64,000 nt of DNA from Jaltomata sinuosa (Eukaryota > Streptophyta > Magnoliopsida > Solanales > Solanaceae), in contig QJPP01007216.1 of the NCBI GenBank assembly GCA_003996215.1, positions 1 through 64,000 on the forward strand, read 5' to 3'. Shown here piece after piece: positions 32,993 through 43,849 of the stretch (position 1 is its first letter; the number at the start of each line of letters is the position of its first letter). The notes under the pieces were generated by a model. The model had not been told where the DNA came from and ran no database searches. It worked only from the letters and a program-made list of their open reading frames with translations. The translations under genes were made by a program, and so were the position numbers.

Positions 32993-34893
32993 ATGAAAAT
33001 CTACATACTTGCTAAAATAATAGTAGAAAATTACTATAACAGATATTATACCCCAATGATAGATACAGGAGCAGAAGCTAATATGTGTAAACATAATTGC
33101 TTACCAGATGAAAAATGGGAAAAATTAACTACACCAATAGTAGTAACAGGATTTAATAATGAAGGAAGCATGATAAATCATAAAGCAAGAAATGTAAAAT
33201 TACAAATATGGGATAAAATATTAACCATAGAAGAAATATATAGTTATGAATTCACAAACAAGGATATACTTCTAGGAATGCCTTTTCTAGAAAAACTATA
33301 TCCACATATAATAACAAAGACACACTGGTGGTTTACGACACCATGTAAACACAAAGTAGGAGCTAAAAGAGTATATAATAAAAATAGAAAACCTGCCCCA
33401 TGGATAAAGGGAAGTGAGAAAATTACACAAAAATTAGAAAATATAAAAACAAATGAGCATAAAATAGAACTAATTATATTTTCCATAAATAAATTAAAAA
33501 TAATCCAAGACCAATTAGAACCACTATATAGTGAAAATCCCTTAAAAGGATGGGAAAAACATAAAACTAAAGTGAAAATAGAGCTAATTGATGAAAATAG
33601 TATAATTACTCAAAAACCTTTAAAATATAATTTTGATGATTTAAACGAATTTAAAATGCACATAAAAGAATTGTTAGAAAATAAATATATACAAGAAAGC
33701 AATAGTAAACACACAAGCCCAGCATTTATAGTAAACAAACATAGTGAACAAAAAAGAGGAAAAGTAGAATGGTTATTGATTATAGAAATTTAAATGCTAA
33801 AACTAAAACATACAATTATCCAATACCCAATAAAATATTAAAAATAAGACAAGTTCAAGGATATAATTATTTTAGTAAGTTTGATTGTAAATCAGGCTTT
33901 TATCACCTTAAGCTAGAAGAAGAATCTAAAAAGTTAACAGCATTTACAGTACCCCAAGGATTTTATGAATGGAATGTATTACCTTTTGGATACAAAAATG
34001 CACCAGGTAGATATCAGCATTTTATGGATAATTATTTTAACCAATTAGAAAATTGCATAGTATATATAGATGATATACTTTTGTATTCAAGAACGCAAGA
34101 TGAACATATAAAACTACTAGAAAAATTCATACATATTGTTACATATTCAGGAATTAGCCTAAGTAAGAAAAAAGCTGAAATAATGAAAAACCAAATAGAA
34201 TTCTTAGGAATAGAAATAGATAAAAATGGCATAAAAATGCAGCCACACATAGTACAGAAAATAATAAATTCTGATGAACAAATAGATACAAAGAAGAAAT
34301 TACAATCATTTTTAGGACTAGTAAATCAAGTAAGAGAATATATACCAAAATTGGCAGAAAATCTAAAACCATTACACAAGAAATTGAAAGATGTAGAATA
34401 TTACTTTGATGATAAAGACCAAGAACAAATAAGGAAAATAAAATTATTATGTAAAAATTTACCAAAACTATGTTTTCCAGAAGAAAATAGAAAATTTATT
34501 TATATAGTAGAATCCGATGCTAGTGAAATTAGCTATGGAGGAGTACTAAAATACAGATATGATAAAAAGAAAATAGAGCACCATTGTAGATATTATTCAG
34601 GTACATTTACAAATCCTGAAATAAAATGGGAAATAAATAGAAAAGAACTTTATTCAATATATAAATGCTTATTAGCTTTTGAACCATATATTGTATATAA
34701 TAAATTTGTCATTAGAACAGATAACACACAGGTAAAATGGTGGTTGACAAAGAAAGTACAAGATTCAGTTACAACCAAGGAGATACGAAGACTTGTATTA
34801 AATATATTGAATTTTACATTTACAATCGAAGTGATTGGTACTAACAAAAATGTAATTGCAGATTACATATCAAGACAAAGCTACTCAGACTGA
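32993..34893 (+). pseudogene. EPRV polymerase: protease, RT, RNase H, with one frameshift
   Basis: Protease at the N-terminus (MIDTGAEANMC at residues 22-32; ILLGMPFLEK near 93). RT follows (FSKFDCKSGFYHLKL near 33870; catalytic VYIDDILLYS near 34057), then RNase H (IVESDASEISYGG, EINRKELYSIYK, VIRTDNTQVKWW, NKNVIADYISRQ, about 34500-34880). The reading frame shifts by one base around 33760-33775, just before the RT core, so protease and RT lie in different frames (32993-33793 and 33769-34893). No integrase, as expected for a pararetrovirus. No stop codons are seen apart from the shift. Confidence 0.88.
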
Positions 34894-34906
34894 AGAAACT
34901 ACTACT

Positions 34907-36049
34907 ATGGAAGATATACTCAAAGTTATGACGACTCTCTGTAAAGAAGTCGATAATATAAATAAGGAGATACAACAGATTAAAACTAGCCAGCAGCATG
35001 ACAAAAATGCGGAACTATGTCGATCGGAAGACATAAAAATTCCAGAGCTACAAGGTGACGTTGGAAAACACCTAAAAACCCATAATTTACTTCATGCAGG
35101 TGAAGCATCTACATCAACAAAGGAGGAAAAGAGATATGTCAATACCAATTTGAATAAATTATTTACAATACCATATACTCCAAAATACCAAAAAATCCCA
35201 TTTATACCCCCACAGGTAAATACATATAAAGACAGCTTAAACCAAGACAAAAAGACCTATAACCATATTACCCAGTCATACATAAATAATATCTACAAGA
35301 TCCAAATATTTTTAAATAAAAACCCCAGATCAAAAACTACCACTAATCCAGAAGAAGATTATATAACCCAAAGCTTACAAGGATACAACAAGTTAATAGC
35401 ATTACCAAAGACAAGTGCAAATTTAGTAGCAACTTGCTACCATTACGGATTATTAAATACTGTATATACAAGGACAGGAGATGAAATAGCTACGTTGCCA
35501 GAACTACACAGAGCATTTATGCAGTACAAGAGGATAACTAAAGGAACATTATTCTATATTAGAGTATATTCAGCTACAGCAGAAATATTATATGATGAAA
35601 TTAAACCAGTGATTCAAGTCATAAAAATAGGACTAACTCGAGATATGATTATACCAGAGAAGATAGAGGAACATGGAGAAATTACCAGAGAAGAGATACC
35701 AGAGTTCTATGCAGGAAAAAGAATTATTGGGATGGCTACTATTTTAAATGAATTATCGACAAATTATTTAAATAAAAACCCCATATGGAGTTATTACGCA
35801 AGAGAACAAACAATGATTTATTCAACATGTAGAGAAGAACGTATTGCAGATATGGAGGAAATACGACAGTGGGCATTTAGCCTATTGCGACCAGAGGAGC
35901 AACCATTGACAAGAGCTATCAGAAAAAAATTTATATCAGAAAGATTAATGACAAGATATTGTAAGTTAGTTAATCACAAATATCCAGACCATGTATGTTC
36001 AAAATGCCAGGGTGAAAACGATGTAATTCCAGAAGTGCAGCTGGAGTAA
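34907..36049 (+). CDS. EPRV ORF4, transactivator/inclusion-body-like protein
   Basis: ATG 34907 lies 13 bases after the polymerase stop and gives about 380 residues. The frame is open upstream to 34856 without an ATG. A helical N-terminus (MEDILKVMTTLCKEVDNINK), a Pro-rich linker, a central domain (about 130-330) and a C-terminal Cys/His cluster (CKLVNHKYPDHVCSKC) can be seen. Position after RT and length suit the translational transactivator of caulimo- and solendoviruses; sequence homology could not be confirmed by eye. Confidence 0.6.
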   Translation: MEDILKVMTTLCKEVDNINKEIQQIKTSQQHDKNAELCRSEDIKIPELQGDVGKHLKTHNLLHAGEASTSTKEEKRYVNTNLNKLFTIPYTPKYQKIPFIPPQVNTYKDSLNQDKKTYNHITQSYINNIYKIQIFLNKNPRSKTTTNPEEDYITQSLQGYNKLIALPKTSANLVATCYHYGLLNTVYTRTGDEIATLPELHRAFMQYKRITKGTLFYIRVYSATAEILYDEIKPVIQVIKIGLTRDMIIPEKIEEHGEITREEIPEFYAGKRIIGMATILNELSTNYLNKNPIWSYYAREQTMIYSTCREERIADMEEIRQWAFSLLRPEEQPLTRAIRKKFISERLMTRYCKLVNHKYPDHVCSKCQGENDVIPEVQLE

Positions 36050-36332
36050 GATAGAAGGTTCAAGAAGATAGTGGAAGATAAAGCAGCAGATAGTGGACGA
36101 CAAAGCAAAAGATAGTGGAAGAAAAAGATAGTAAAAGTATTTTGTTTTTTGCAAAGCTGTAAAGAAGTAATAGTAGAATAAGACATTCACTAGGACAGAT
36201 GTAAAGTTTCTTTTTTGACTTTTGTAAAAATTGTTAGCACGATGTAAAGTAAAGTGCTAGAAGACAGAATAGTATAATAATAGGTGTAAAGTAATAATAG
36301 TAAAGAGGGATTAGGACATGTTAGAAACCTCT

Positions 36333-36340
36333 TATAAATA
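36333..36340 (+). promoter_or_regulatory. TATA box of the EPRV pregenomic promoter
   Basis: TATAAATA in the intergenic region after ORF4, followed about 25-30 bases on by a likely start near 36365. In this family the pregenomic promoter lies upstream of the primer site, giving a leader of about 900 nt here. Confidence 0.6.
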
Positions 36341-36820
36341 GGTAGCATTAAGAAATGAAGGGTAAGACTTTCTAGACGGAAAGCACCCTTCTTTGTAAAC
36401 ATAAATATTTTCCAGAAATAATATAGCAATTTTCAGCAACATGGAGCAAGATACAGGAAAGGTATATTCGTTCATAACTATGCATAGCTAAATTGTTGAT
36501 TCCCGAATATCATAGTATGCATAAATAAGTTATATTTGTTATTATTTACTAGAATTATTTGAATCATAATTTCAAATTGTTAACATGAGGAAACAGGGGA
36601 AACAATCCAAAAATAATGTCCAGAGGTTGAAACCAAGGCAAGAAGCCATGAGGGGAGTAGACAGAGTGACATTATCTAGGAGGGGAAAGTACCCAGGAAA
36701 GTACGGTGTTAGCAACGAGAGAATATGGTTAAAATAATCTAGTAGTAATAATCGAATATAATGTTATTAACATGCTATGGTATGAGGGAATTAATCAACA
36801 AAAAGCAGCATAAAAAATAT

Positions 36821-37078
36821 ATGAACATGAATAATAAAATCATGCCTACTTATTTTACCTATTTACATGATGAAATGATTTATGATTATAAGATATTAAT
36901 CTTATATGTGCTTAAAGATATAGAAATAACAGATCTAAGAAAATTGATATGGGAAAAGATATTCAGTAATGAAGAGTTAGAACTAATAAACCAAGAATGG
37001 TATCAAATAGGATTGCATGAACTAGATTCAGAATTCGAAAAGCTTGATATAAACGAATTAGAATTAGATTCAGATTAA
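36821..37078 (+). CDS. 85-aa acidic ORF in the EPRV leader
   Basis: The frame extends upstream to ATG 36761 (105 aa), but the left copy supports ATG 36821 as the shared start. The protein is acidic at its C-terminus (ELDSEFEKLDINELELDSD), Tyr/Leu-rich in the middle and without known domain. It lies between the pregenomic promoter and the primer site, where leaders of related viruses normally have only very short upstream ORFs. Confidence 0.5.
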   Translation: MNMNNKIMPTYFTYLHDEMIYDYKILILYVLKDIEITDLRKLIWEKIFSNEELELINQEWYQIGLHELDSEFEKLDINELELDSD

Positions 37079-37268
37079 TGATAAAATACTTTGAAGTTTG
37101 GCAAAAAAGAAGTAAGAATAATTATAAGATAAAAATTATTAAGAATCCCAATAAACTAAGTAAACTTTTTAAGATTTTGTATATACGAAGTTCAAAATAT
37201 AGAATCCCTAAAACTATTCTAAACAAAATAATATGTTAAGAAAAAATATAAGGACCCCCCCCCCAGTT

Positions 37269-37280
37269 TGGTATCAGAGC
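37269..37280 (+). other. EPRV primer-binding site at the right integration junction
   Basis: Second TGGTATCAGAGC, 7,619 bp after the first. Viral similarity ends at its last base; what follows (agtcaggtttatcc) is not viral. A junction exactly at the minus-strand discontinuity fits integration of a gapped or linear replication product. Confidence 0.8.
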
Positions 37281-39616
37281 AGTCAGGTTTATCCTACTGT
37301 GATGGCTCAGCTATGCATGTGAATCGCCGATGCGAAAGTCACGGTGTTACATCCTTGTATACGTTTCCCTCGGAGTAAAAAGTACCGTTGGCATTAGCCA
37401 GGTAATATAGCTGAGGGGCCAGGATGATGGCGAAATTGAAAATAGGAATGTAAACACAAAATCAACCAATGACCTATAACATCACAGATTACAGCCTAAT
37501 TATGAATCCCAAGGTCAAGTTTCATGATCATTCCTCCCACCCTAGGGCCTGCCCACTGATAATTCACCTAAAACTACCAACTTCATGGTTACACTAGTGA
37601 ATTATGGTCATGCAATCGTGAATAATGAACTTTTTATCAAAACCAAAGATTTTACACCAGAATTTACAGTTAGATTAATTTAAACCCTCTCCAAGACCTG
37701 TAAACTAGCGATTTTACGAATTAGGAATTGAAACACTAGTTTGTGGAGATAAATAACTTACCTTTATAAAGAAATTTATGAAAAACTGGTAGAAATTGCC
37801 CCAAATCACCTCTGCCTTTTCCAAAACATATTTTAGAAATAATGAGTGTTGTTTAGGAAGTTTCTACATTAACAATAATTTACCCCACTATAGCGATCCA
37901 ATGCCGCTATAGTGACACCTCTATAGCGGAAGCATCCCGTTATAGGGGGATTGATCGACTTTGACTCCCACTATAGCGAGAATTATTCTGCTATAGAGAC
38001 AGACTCGTAGCGGCCTGCCACCCGCTATAGTGGGTGTGGCGAGGCAGAAACTCAAAATTTCTTTCAATTTTATCTTTTTCACAACGCACCCTCAAACCAT
38101 GACATTCTAGACTAACCCCTTTATGTCAAGTTTGATATCGAGAGTTCTACTTACCCGAATTCACTTTCGAAAAATTCTACAGATTTTTTTATCACCTTAA
38201 CTAACATAAAAACAAGCTAAACTTTATCTCATTTCCCCAATCCCTTCCTGGATTATCGTAAACTACACCTTGTTTGAATTTCGTCCAAGACTAGCCTAGC
38301 CTAACAATTTTAACTTTTAATTTTGAAAATAGAGTCATGAAATTATTCTACAAGTATGTATCCAAAAGAATAGCATGCTTCAAAATTATATCGCATCATA
38401 TTAAGATATTAAATAACTTCGACAATATTTTTCCTATAATACAGAAAAGAAAAAAAGACCTGTGAAGTTAATTCATTAAATACTATCGGATATTCATGCA
38501 ACAAACCAAGTTTTCTTTCATCTCTAACTTGGTTTAAACAAAAATAACAATTCACCTTTGTTTACGCTAGAAATTTTCAAAATTAAACCATCAGACAACA
38601 ATGACCTAAGAAAAATCATAACCCCCTTTCCCCCGTGCATTAATTCATCTGTAGCTAGAAATTGAAAATTTGAAAAATCTCTAACAAATTTTATTTTTAG
38701 TCCTAGTCTCGATCTATATAGTTTTTTTAAAAAAAATAAATTGACAACTATGCAGTTACTTTAATTTAGATTTCAAAAATGCACATTTTAGAATTTCAGA
38801 TTTATGACTCACATTACTTCATAATACACATGAAGGATCTTCAACATGATATTATCACACAAACACATTTGCACACTGACATAAATATTTGTTTGGGTAA
38901 GCAAATACCAAGTCATTCACACCCTCATCATGGACATTCATTTTCATAGAACATAGATTATATTATGCGGGTACAACTTTTGACTATTAAGTATGCCACA
39001 ACATACTGATCTAGACCTTCTAAGACATGAAAGACCTCTTTGCAATTTAGAGAAATGGGTTTATAAAAATCTTACATAAAAGAGATTCATATTACCTATA
39101 TATATCAGTATAGAAAGGAAAGTAGTTAGCAGCCTCAGGGACCTAAACTTTTAAGACAGCTTTATAAAACAACGAATAACAAAGTGCACGTACTACTCAA
39201 ACTTCTGTGTGTTAACCAATTAACCTTATTTTTCTTTCTTCTCTCAAGCAAATAAATTTAAAAAACATTACGATAACACCAAAAATTTCATATAAATAGC
39301 TCGTTAATCAAATATTACTGCATGAAAATAATTAATATACTACAAAAATTTACCTTTTCTTGTTTGCTGCTTCTCTTTTGTCTTCTTCACTCTCTTAAGA
39401 GTTCTCTTTCAGCAAAGGATTAACGCAAGAGCAACATTTGAAATGGCTATATTTTTACAGAGTACTCTTACATAGGAGGAATAGCGAGAGCGTTCTGCCA
39501 ACTCGACTTCGCCAGGTTGTTGCCAGAGAAATTGATGGAGCTGATGAAGATCATTCGGAATCATTGAAACTGCCACCAATATTATTATGTTTAGAATTGA
39601 ATTTACAATTTATGAA
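37281..39616. other. No gene; degenerate LTR-like sequence
   Basis: AT-rich, without coding potential. Between 37890 and 38040 a ccgctatagtgg-type motif recurs in both orientations (six or so copies), as in some Solanaceae Ty3 LTRs, probably here in minus orientation. The 65-codon frame at 39438-39635 is unrecognised and may be noise. No LTR ends could be fixed. Confidence 0.35.
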
Positions 39617-39747
39617 GTTTGTACCCCGACTCTAAAGGATAGAGATTACTAGGCAAGGCAAATTAGAAATAATTAGTGATATTTCGGTATAAATTAAATG
39701 CACCCAAAATATTACAGTATCCAAAAGAAAAGGAAAGAGAAGCTAAT
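39617..39747 (+). repeat. 131-bp direct duplication, intact first copy
   Basis: gtttgtaccccgactctaaa to agaagctaat. The second copy starts at 39748 (gtttgtaccccgactgtaaa), is interrupted at about 39778 by the hAT and Stowaway elements, and resumes at 43700-43797 (ataggcaagcaaattagaaa ... gagaagctaa). This copy therefore shows the site before the insertions. Confidence 0.85.
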
Positions 39748-39904
39748 GTTTGTACCCCGACTGTAAAGGATTAGAGATTACTCCCCAGGGGCGAATTTAT
39801 GTGTTAAAATTGGATCACAAAAACTCATGGTCATCTGACTTAACTCGATATATTATTTGTATAATTCTGAAAGAATATATTAAATATTAGCTAAAGGAAC
39901 TCAT

Positions 39905-39990
39905 GCTCAAAATGGCTAGATGGTTCACTGGTCTGAGGGCCTGTTTGGGACGCGGAGGTCTCCGATTTGATCCCAGCTAGGCACGCTAGC
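39905..39990 (+). repeat. tRNA-like segment in the hAT left arm
   Basis: ggctagatggttcactggtc resembles a pol III A box region, and gatttgatccc about 50 bases later a B box (7 of 11 against GGTTCGAATCC). This spacing is tRNA-like and suggests a SINE head, but no SINE tail or target duplication is visible. Confidence 0.35.
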
Positions 39991-40439
39991 AGCCCAATTT
40001 TGCCCCTTTTTGTTTTTTAAATTAAAAACACATTTTTTAAAAAAAAAAAATTAAACCTTAAGCTCTAAAGTCAAAGCATCTTTTTCACTTCCCACCAATA
40101 TTTTTCCTTCCCTCTTCATATTTTCCTTTCATTTTTCACACAAAGAAGCTCCAACTTCAACTCTTCAAGCCATTGAGAACTAGAGAAATCATCATTGCCA
40201 AAACCCAAGGTAAAATTCTTTTTAGTTCATGATTTCTCTTCTTAGTAAACAAAATCAAAATTTCAAAATACATGACTTTAATTTTAGGGTTTTCATACAA
40301 AAAATAATTTCTTGTCATTACTTATAATAGGAAATCATCAAGAGCTACTGATTTGGTTATCTCAGACTTACATATTTTGCGGATAGATTTAATATTGGTA
40401 AAATTTCATTTTTTTTAATTCAAGTTGAAAGGAATGAGT

Positions 40440-40850
40440 TCCTTTATTTTATTATTAATTTTGAAGGGTGTGATTCTCTTCTTTTTTTTTAATATGAAAG
40501 GGGTGTGATTCCTCTTTTTTATTATGAATTTGTGGTTCTCAAATGCGAAAGAGGTGTGAGTCCTCTTTTTTTATTATGAATTTGTGATTTCTTATTCTCG
40601 AATGCTAAAGAGGTGTGGTTCCTTTATTTTATTATTAAGTAATTGCAAGGGTATGATTCCTTATTTTTTTAATGTGAAAGTGGTGTGATTCTCTTATTTT
40701 TAAATGTGAAAGGGTGTGATTCCTCTATTTTATTTGAATTTGCAAGGGGTGTGATTTTTCTATTTTATTTGAATTTGCAAGGGTGTGATTTTCTTATTTT
40801 TTATTGTGAAAGATGTGTGATTCCCCTTATTTTATTTTAAATTTACAAGT
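40440..40850 (+). repeat. Degenerate minisatellite in the hAT 5' region
   Basis: About nine units with core ggtgtgattcctcttttttt and a variable ttattatgaatttg spacer, 40-60 bp apart. It lies just upstream of the transposase start, where such repeats could serve as subterminal sites. Confidence 0.7.
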
Positions 40851-40914
40851 TAAATTTGCGACTAAGTTGAAAAGTAATTTGAATTTGTAGGAACATTTAT
40901 CCTTGAATATCTAA

Positions 40915-43304
40915 ATGGATAAATTCTTGATTAAGCAACCACGTTCTAGTAGCGGTCCATCTGTTAGTTCACATGTAGTTCCAGAAGTTCAAAGAGAGAC
41001 AATTTCACCCCTCCTTCAAATGTTGATTATATTCTTGGGGTTGGATCTCTTTAACGGGATGCCAAAGAAAGAAAGCCCATTTTTAAATATGATTCTAATA
41101 TTCGAGATGATGTGAGGAGACATTATATTTTGATGGGGCTTTATCAATCGAAACTTTGTGAATATCCTAAAATAATATTTGGGACCAAAGATCGTCAATT
41201 TAATCCTCAATGGTTTAAACCTCCACATTCTGCTTGATTGGAATATAGCATAAAAGATGATGTTGTATTTTGTTTGTGTTATTATTTGTTCAAGAATGAA
41301 TTTGAAAGTCGTGACAATGCGGAGAAATTATTTATACAAGATAGTTTTAGAAGTTGGAACCATGGTCCGGAAAGAATTCGATTGCATGTTGGTGAGGTAA
41401 ATAGTATTCATAACAAATATTTGAATAAGATGCTAGATTTTACGAATCAACGTCAATCGATTCAATCTTCTCTTCACAAGCAAAGTGAGAAAATAAAAAG
41501 TGATTATCGAATTCGCTTAAATGCCTCAATCATTGCGGTAAGGTTTCTCCTAAGAAACGGATTATCATTTTGTGGTTATGATGAGAGTGAAGATTTCGAC
41601 TATAAAGATCTTTTTCTTGAACTTTTAAAATTTTGTGGGGTTAACCGCCCGAATGTGAGAAAGGTAATATTACAACATGCTCCAAAAAATGATATGATGA
41701 TTTGTTTGACAATTCAAAAAGAAATTGTGGTTGCTTGTGCTAAAGAAATAATTAAAGCTATCATCAAAGACTTGAATGGTGATTATTTTGAAATACAAGT
41801 TGATGAATCGAAGGACATCTCACATAAAAAGCAAATGGCACTAGTTTTACGATATGTTAACAAAAATGGAGAGTTGGTAGAAAGCTTTTTGGGTGTTATT
41901 CATGTGAGTGATACATCCACAAGATCATTGCAAAAAATAATTTACTCTCTACTTTTGGATCGCTCGCTATATCTATCAAGACTATGTGAACAAGGTTACG
42001 ATGGAGCTAGTAATATGCAAGGAGAAAAAAATGGCCTAAAGTCTTTGATTTTGCAAGATGCTCCATCTGCATATTGTATTCACTGTTTTACTCATTAGTT
42101 GCAATTGACACTTGTGGCTCTTTCTAAAAAACATTCGGGTGTGAAAAATTTCTTTTATGTTGTCACTAATGCATTAAATACTATTGAAACATTTTTTAAA
42201 CGTAGAGACTTACTTCGACAACACCAAGTTGAGAAGTTGAAAGAATTGCATAAATCTAGAGAAATTCTTACTAGGCAAGGATTAAATCAAGAATATGACC
42301 TTCAACGACCAGGTGATACTCGTTGGGGATCCTATTTCAAGACCTTGAAAAATTTCATGATTATATTTTCTTCAATTACTAATGTGCTTAAAGATATGAA
42401 AGAAGATTCTCCACATGATCTTGATAAACTTGCAGCAGGAAACCTTTTAGATAAAATTCAAGAATTTGAATTTATCTTTATGTTGCATTTGATGTTCAAT
42501 ATGTTTCTTCTTACAAATGAATTGAACGAAGCTTTACAAAAGAAAGATCCAGATATCGTCAATGCTATGGGATTCCTTAATCTTTCAAAGAGAAGATTGC
42601 AAACAATGAGAGAGAATGGTTTGGAGTCTTTGATGGATGAGGTTTATTTATTTTGTGGTAAACATGATGTTTTGATTCCCAAAATGACTGAAGACTATCC
42701 AAGATCGAAGCGTAAGAGGTCCGAAGTTTTATATTTACATTATTTTCGTGTGGAAGTATTTTATGGAGTCATTGATTTGCAACTCCAGGAGCTCAATAAT
42801 CATTTTGATGTTGTGAATAGTGACTTATTCCTTTGTATGGCTACTTTGAATCCGATAGATTCATTTGCTAATTTTGACAAGAGCAGAATAATGAAGTAGG
42901 CCGAATATTACAAAAGTGAGTTTGGTGATAACCAACTTCGAGATCTCAGTTATCAGCTTGATAGTTTCATTGTCTATACTCGAGAGTGTGATAACAAGTT
43001 TCTCAACTTGAAGGGGATTAAGGATCTTGCTATGATGATGGCAAAAAATAATTTGGATCAAACTTGGTCTCTTGTTTATTTACTGATAAAGCTGACATTG
43101 ATTTTGCTTGTTGCTACTGCAAGTGTGGAAAGAGCATTCTCCTCAATGAAGCTCATAAAAAATGATCTACGTAATAGCATTGGTGAAGAATTTTTGAATG
43201 GTTGTTTAGTTTGTAAAATAGAGCGTAAGATATTTGCAACCATAAGTAATGATGCTATTATAGATCATTTTCAAAATATGAAGTCTCGTAGAGTACAATT
43301 GTAA
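40915..43304 (+). pseudogene. hAT transposase (TTF-type/DUF4371 family)
   Basis: Starts MDKFLIKQPRSSSGPSVSSH, as in plant zinc-finger MYM-like hAT proteins. The first 66 codons are in one frame; the rest (41238 on) is in another, with stops at 41235, 42096 and 42897. The catalytic domain includes YFEIQVDESKDISHKKQMAL and LCEQGYDGASNMQGEKNGLK, with RPGDTRWGSYFKTLKNF (about 42310). The hAT dimerisation domain is clear at the end (ATASVERAFSSMKLIKNDLR, about 43110). Because the ends are intact the element could still be moved by a related source. Confidence 0.88.
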
Positions 43305-43437
43305 ACTGATGATATTTTTTGTGATAATGTAATTTATTATCTTTTGCTGACTAAGTTGTTGTCATTATAAAATTTAGATCTTATCTTTAAAGCAATGGTG
43401 CACCCGTCTTCCTGAAATCCTGGATACGCCTCTGTTA

Positions 43438-43699
43438 CTTCCGTTGTCCCATATTAGTTGGTCAACTTATTAAAAATAATTATCTCATATTAGTTGTCCA
43501 CCTTACTAAATGAAGAAACTAGAAAGCATCAATTAAATTTTCTCATATTATCCTTGCAATTAATTCTTTTTGAAAGTGTTTACACTTGTTTGTAAAAGTT
43601 CAAAAAGCTTTTTAAAGAGTGAATTAGTAAAATTACCTTCTTAATTTTTTAAGATTCATGTAAAAGGGAAAGTGGTTAACTAATATGGGACGGATGGAG
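43438..43699. mobile_element. Stowaway (Tc1/mariner) MITE
   Basis: The left end cttccgttgtcccatattag and the right end taatatgggacggatggag are inverted copies matching the CTCCCTCCGTCCCATATTAG consensus, flanked by TA on each side. 262 bp, no coding capacity. Its first bases double as the target duplication of the hAT element. Confidence 0.88.
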
Positions 43700-43849
43700 T
43701 AATAGGCAAGCAAATTAGAAATAATTAATGATATTTTGGTACAATAAATGCACCCAAAATATTATAATATCCAAAAGAAAAGGAAAGAGAAGCTAAGAAA
43801 AAATGATCAAGGATGCGGTTTGAATATATGGAAAACGATATAAAAAAAA

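Larger units (their letters stand above)
29193..37280 (+). mobile_element. More-than-unit-length endogenous pararetrovirus (Caulimoviridae, solendovirus-like)
   Basis: Ordered genes: two small ORFs, coat protein with CCHC, movement protein, protease-RT-RNase H, and a transactivator-like ORF, with no integrase. The first 470 bp (29193-29661) are repeated at the end (36810-37280) with few differences. The offset of 7,617-7,619 bp is the circular genome length. The gene order and the separate 3' ORF resemble tobacco vein clearing virus and the related EPRVs of tomato, potato and tobacco. The rarity of stops suggests recent insertion. Assignment to the genus is inference. Confidence 0.88.
39786..43434 (+). 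mobile_element. hAT transposon, complete ends, 8-bp target duplication
   Basis: The left end CAGGGGCG at 39786 pairs with CGCCTCTG ending at 43434 (one mismatch). The flanks ttactccc (39778-39785) and ttacttcc (43435-43442) form the 8-bp duplication typical of hAT, with one mismatch. Inside lie a tRNA-like segment, a minisatellite and a decayed transposase. Total 3,649 bp. Confidence 0.88.

Noticed and set aside
36761..36820. Upstream ATG as the true start of the viral leader ORF
   Set aside because: The left terminal copy shares similarity only from 36810 on, so the extension cannot be supported from both copies; it remains possible.
39438..39635. 65-codon plus-strand frame
   Set aside because: No recognised domain, AT-biased and next to a duplicated non-coding segment; not enough to call a gene.
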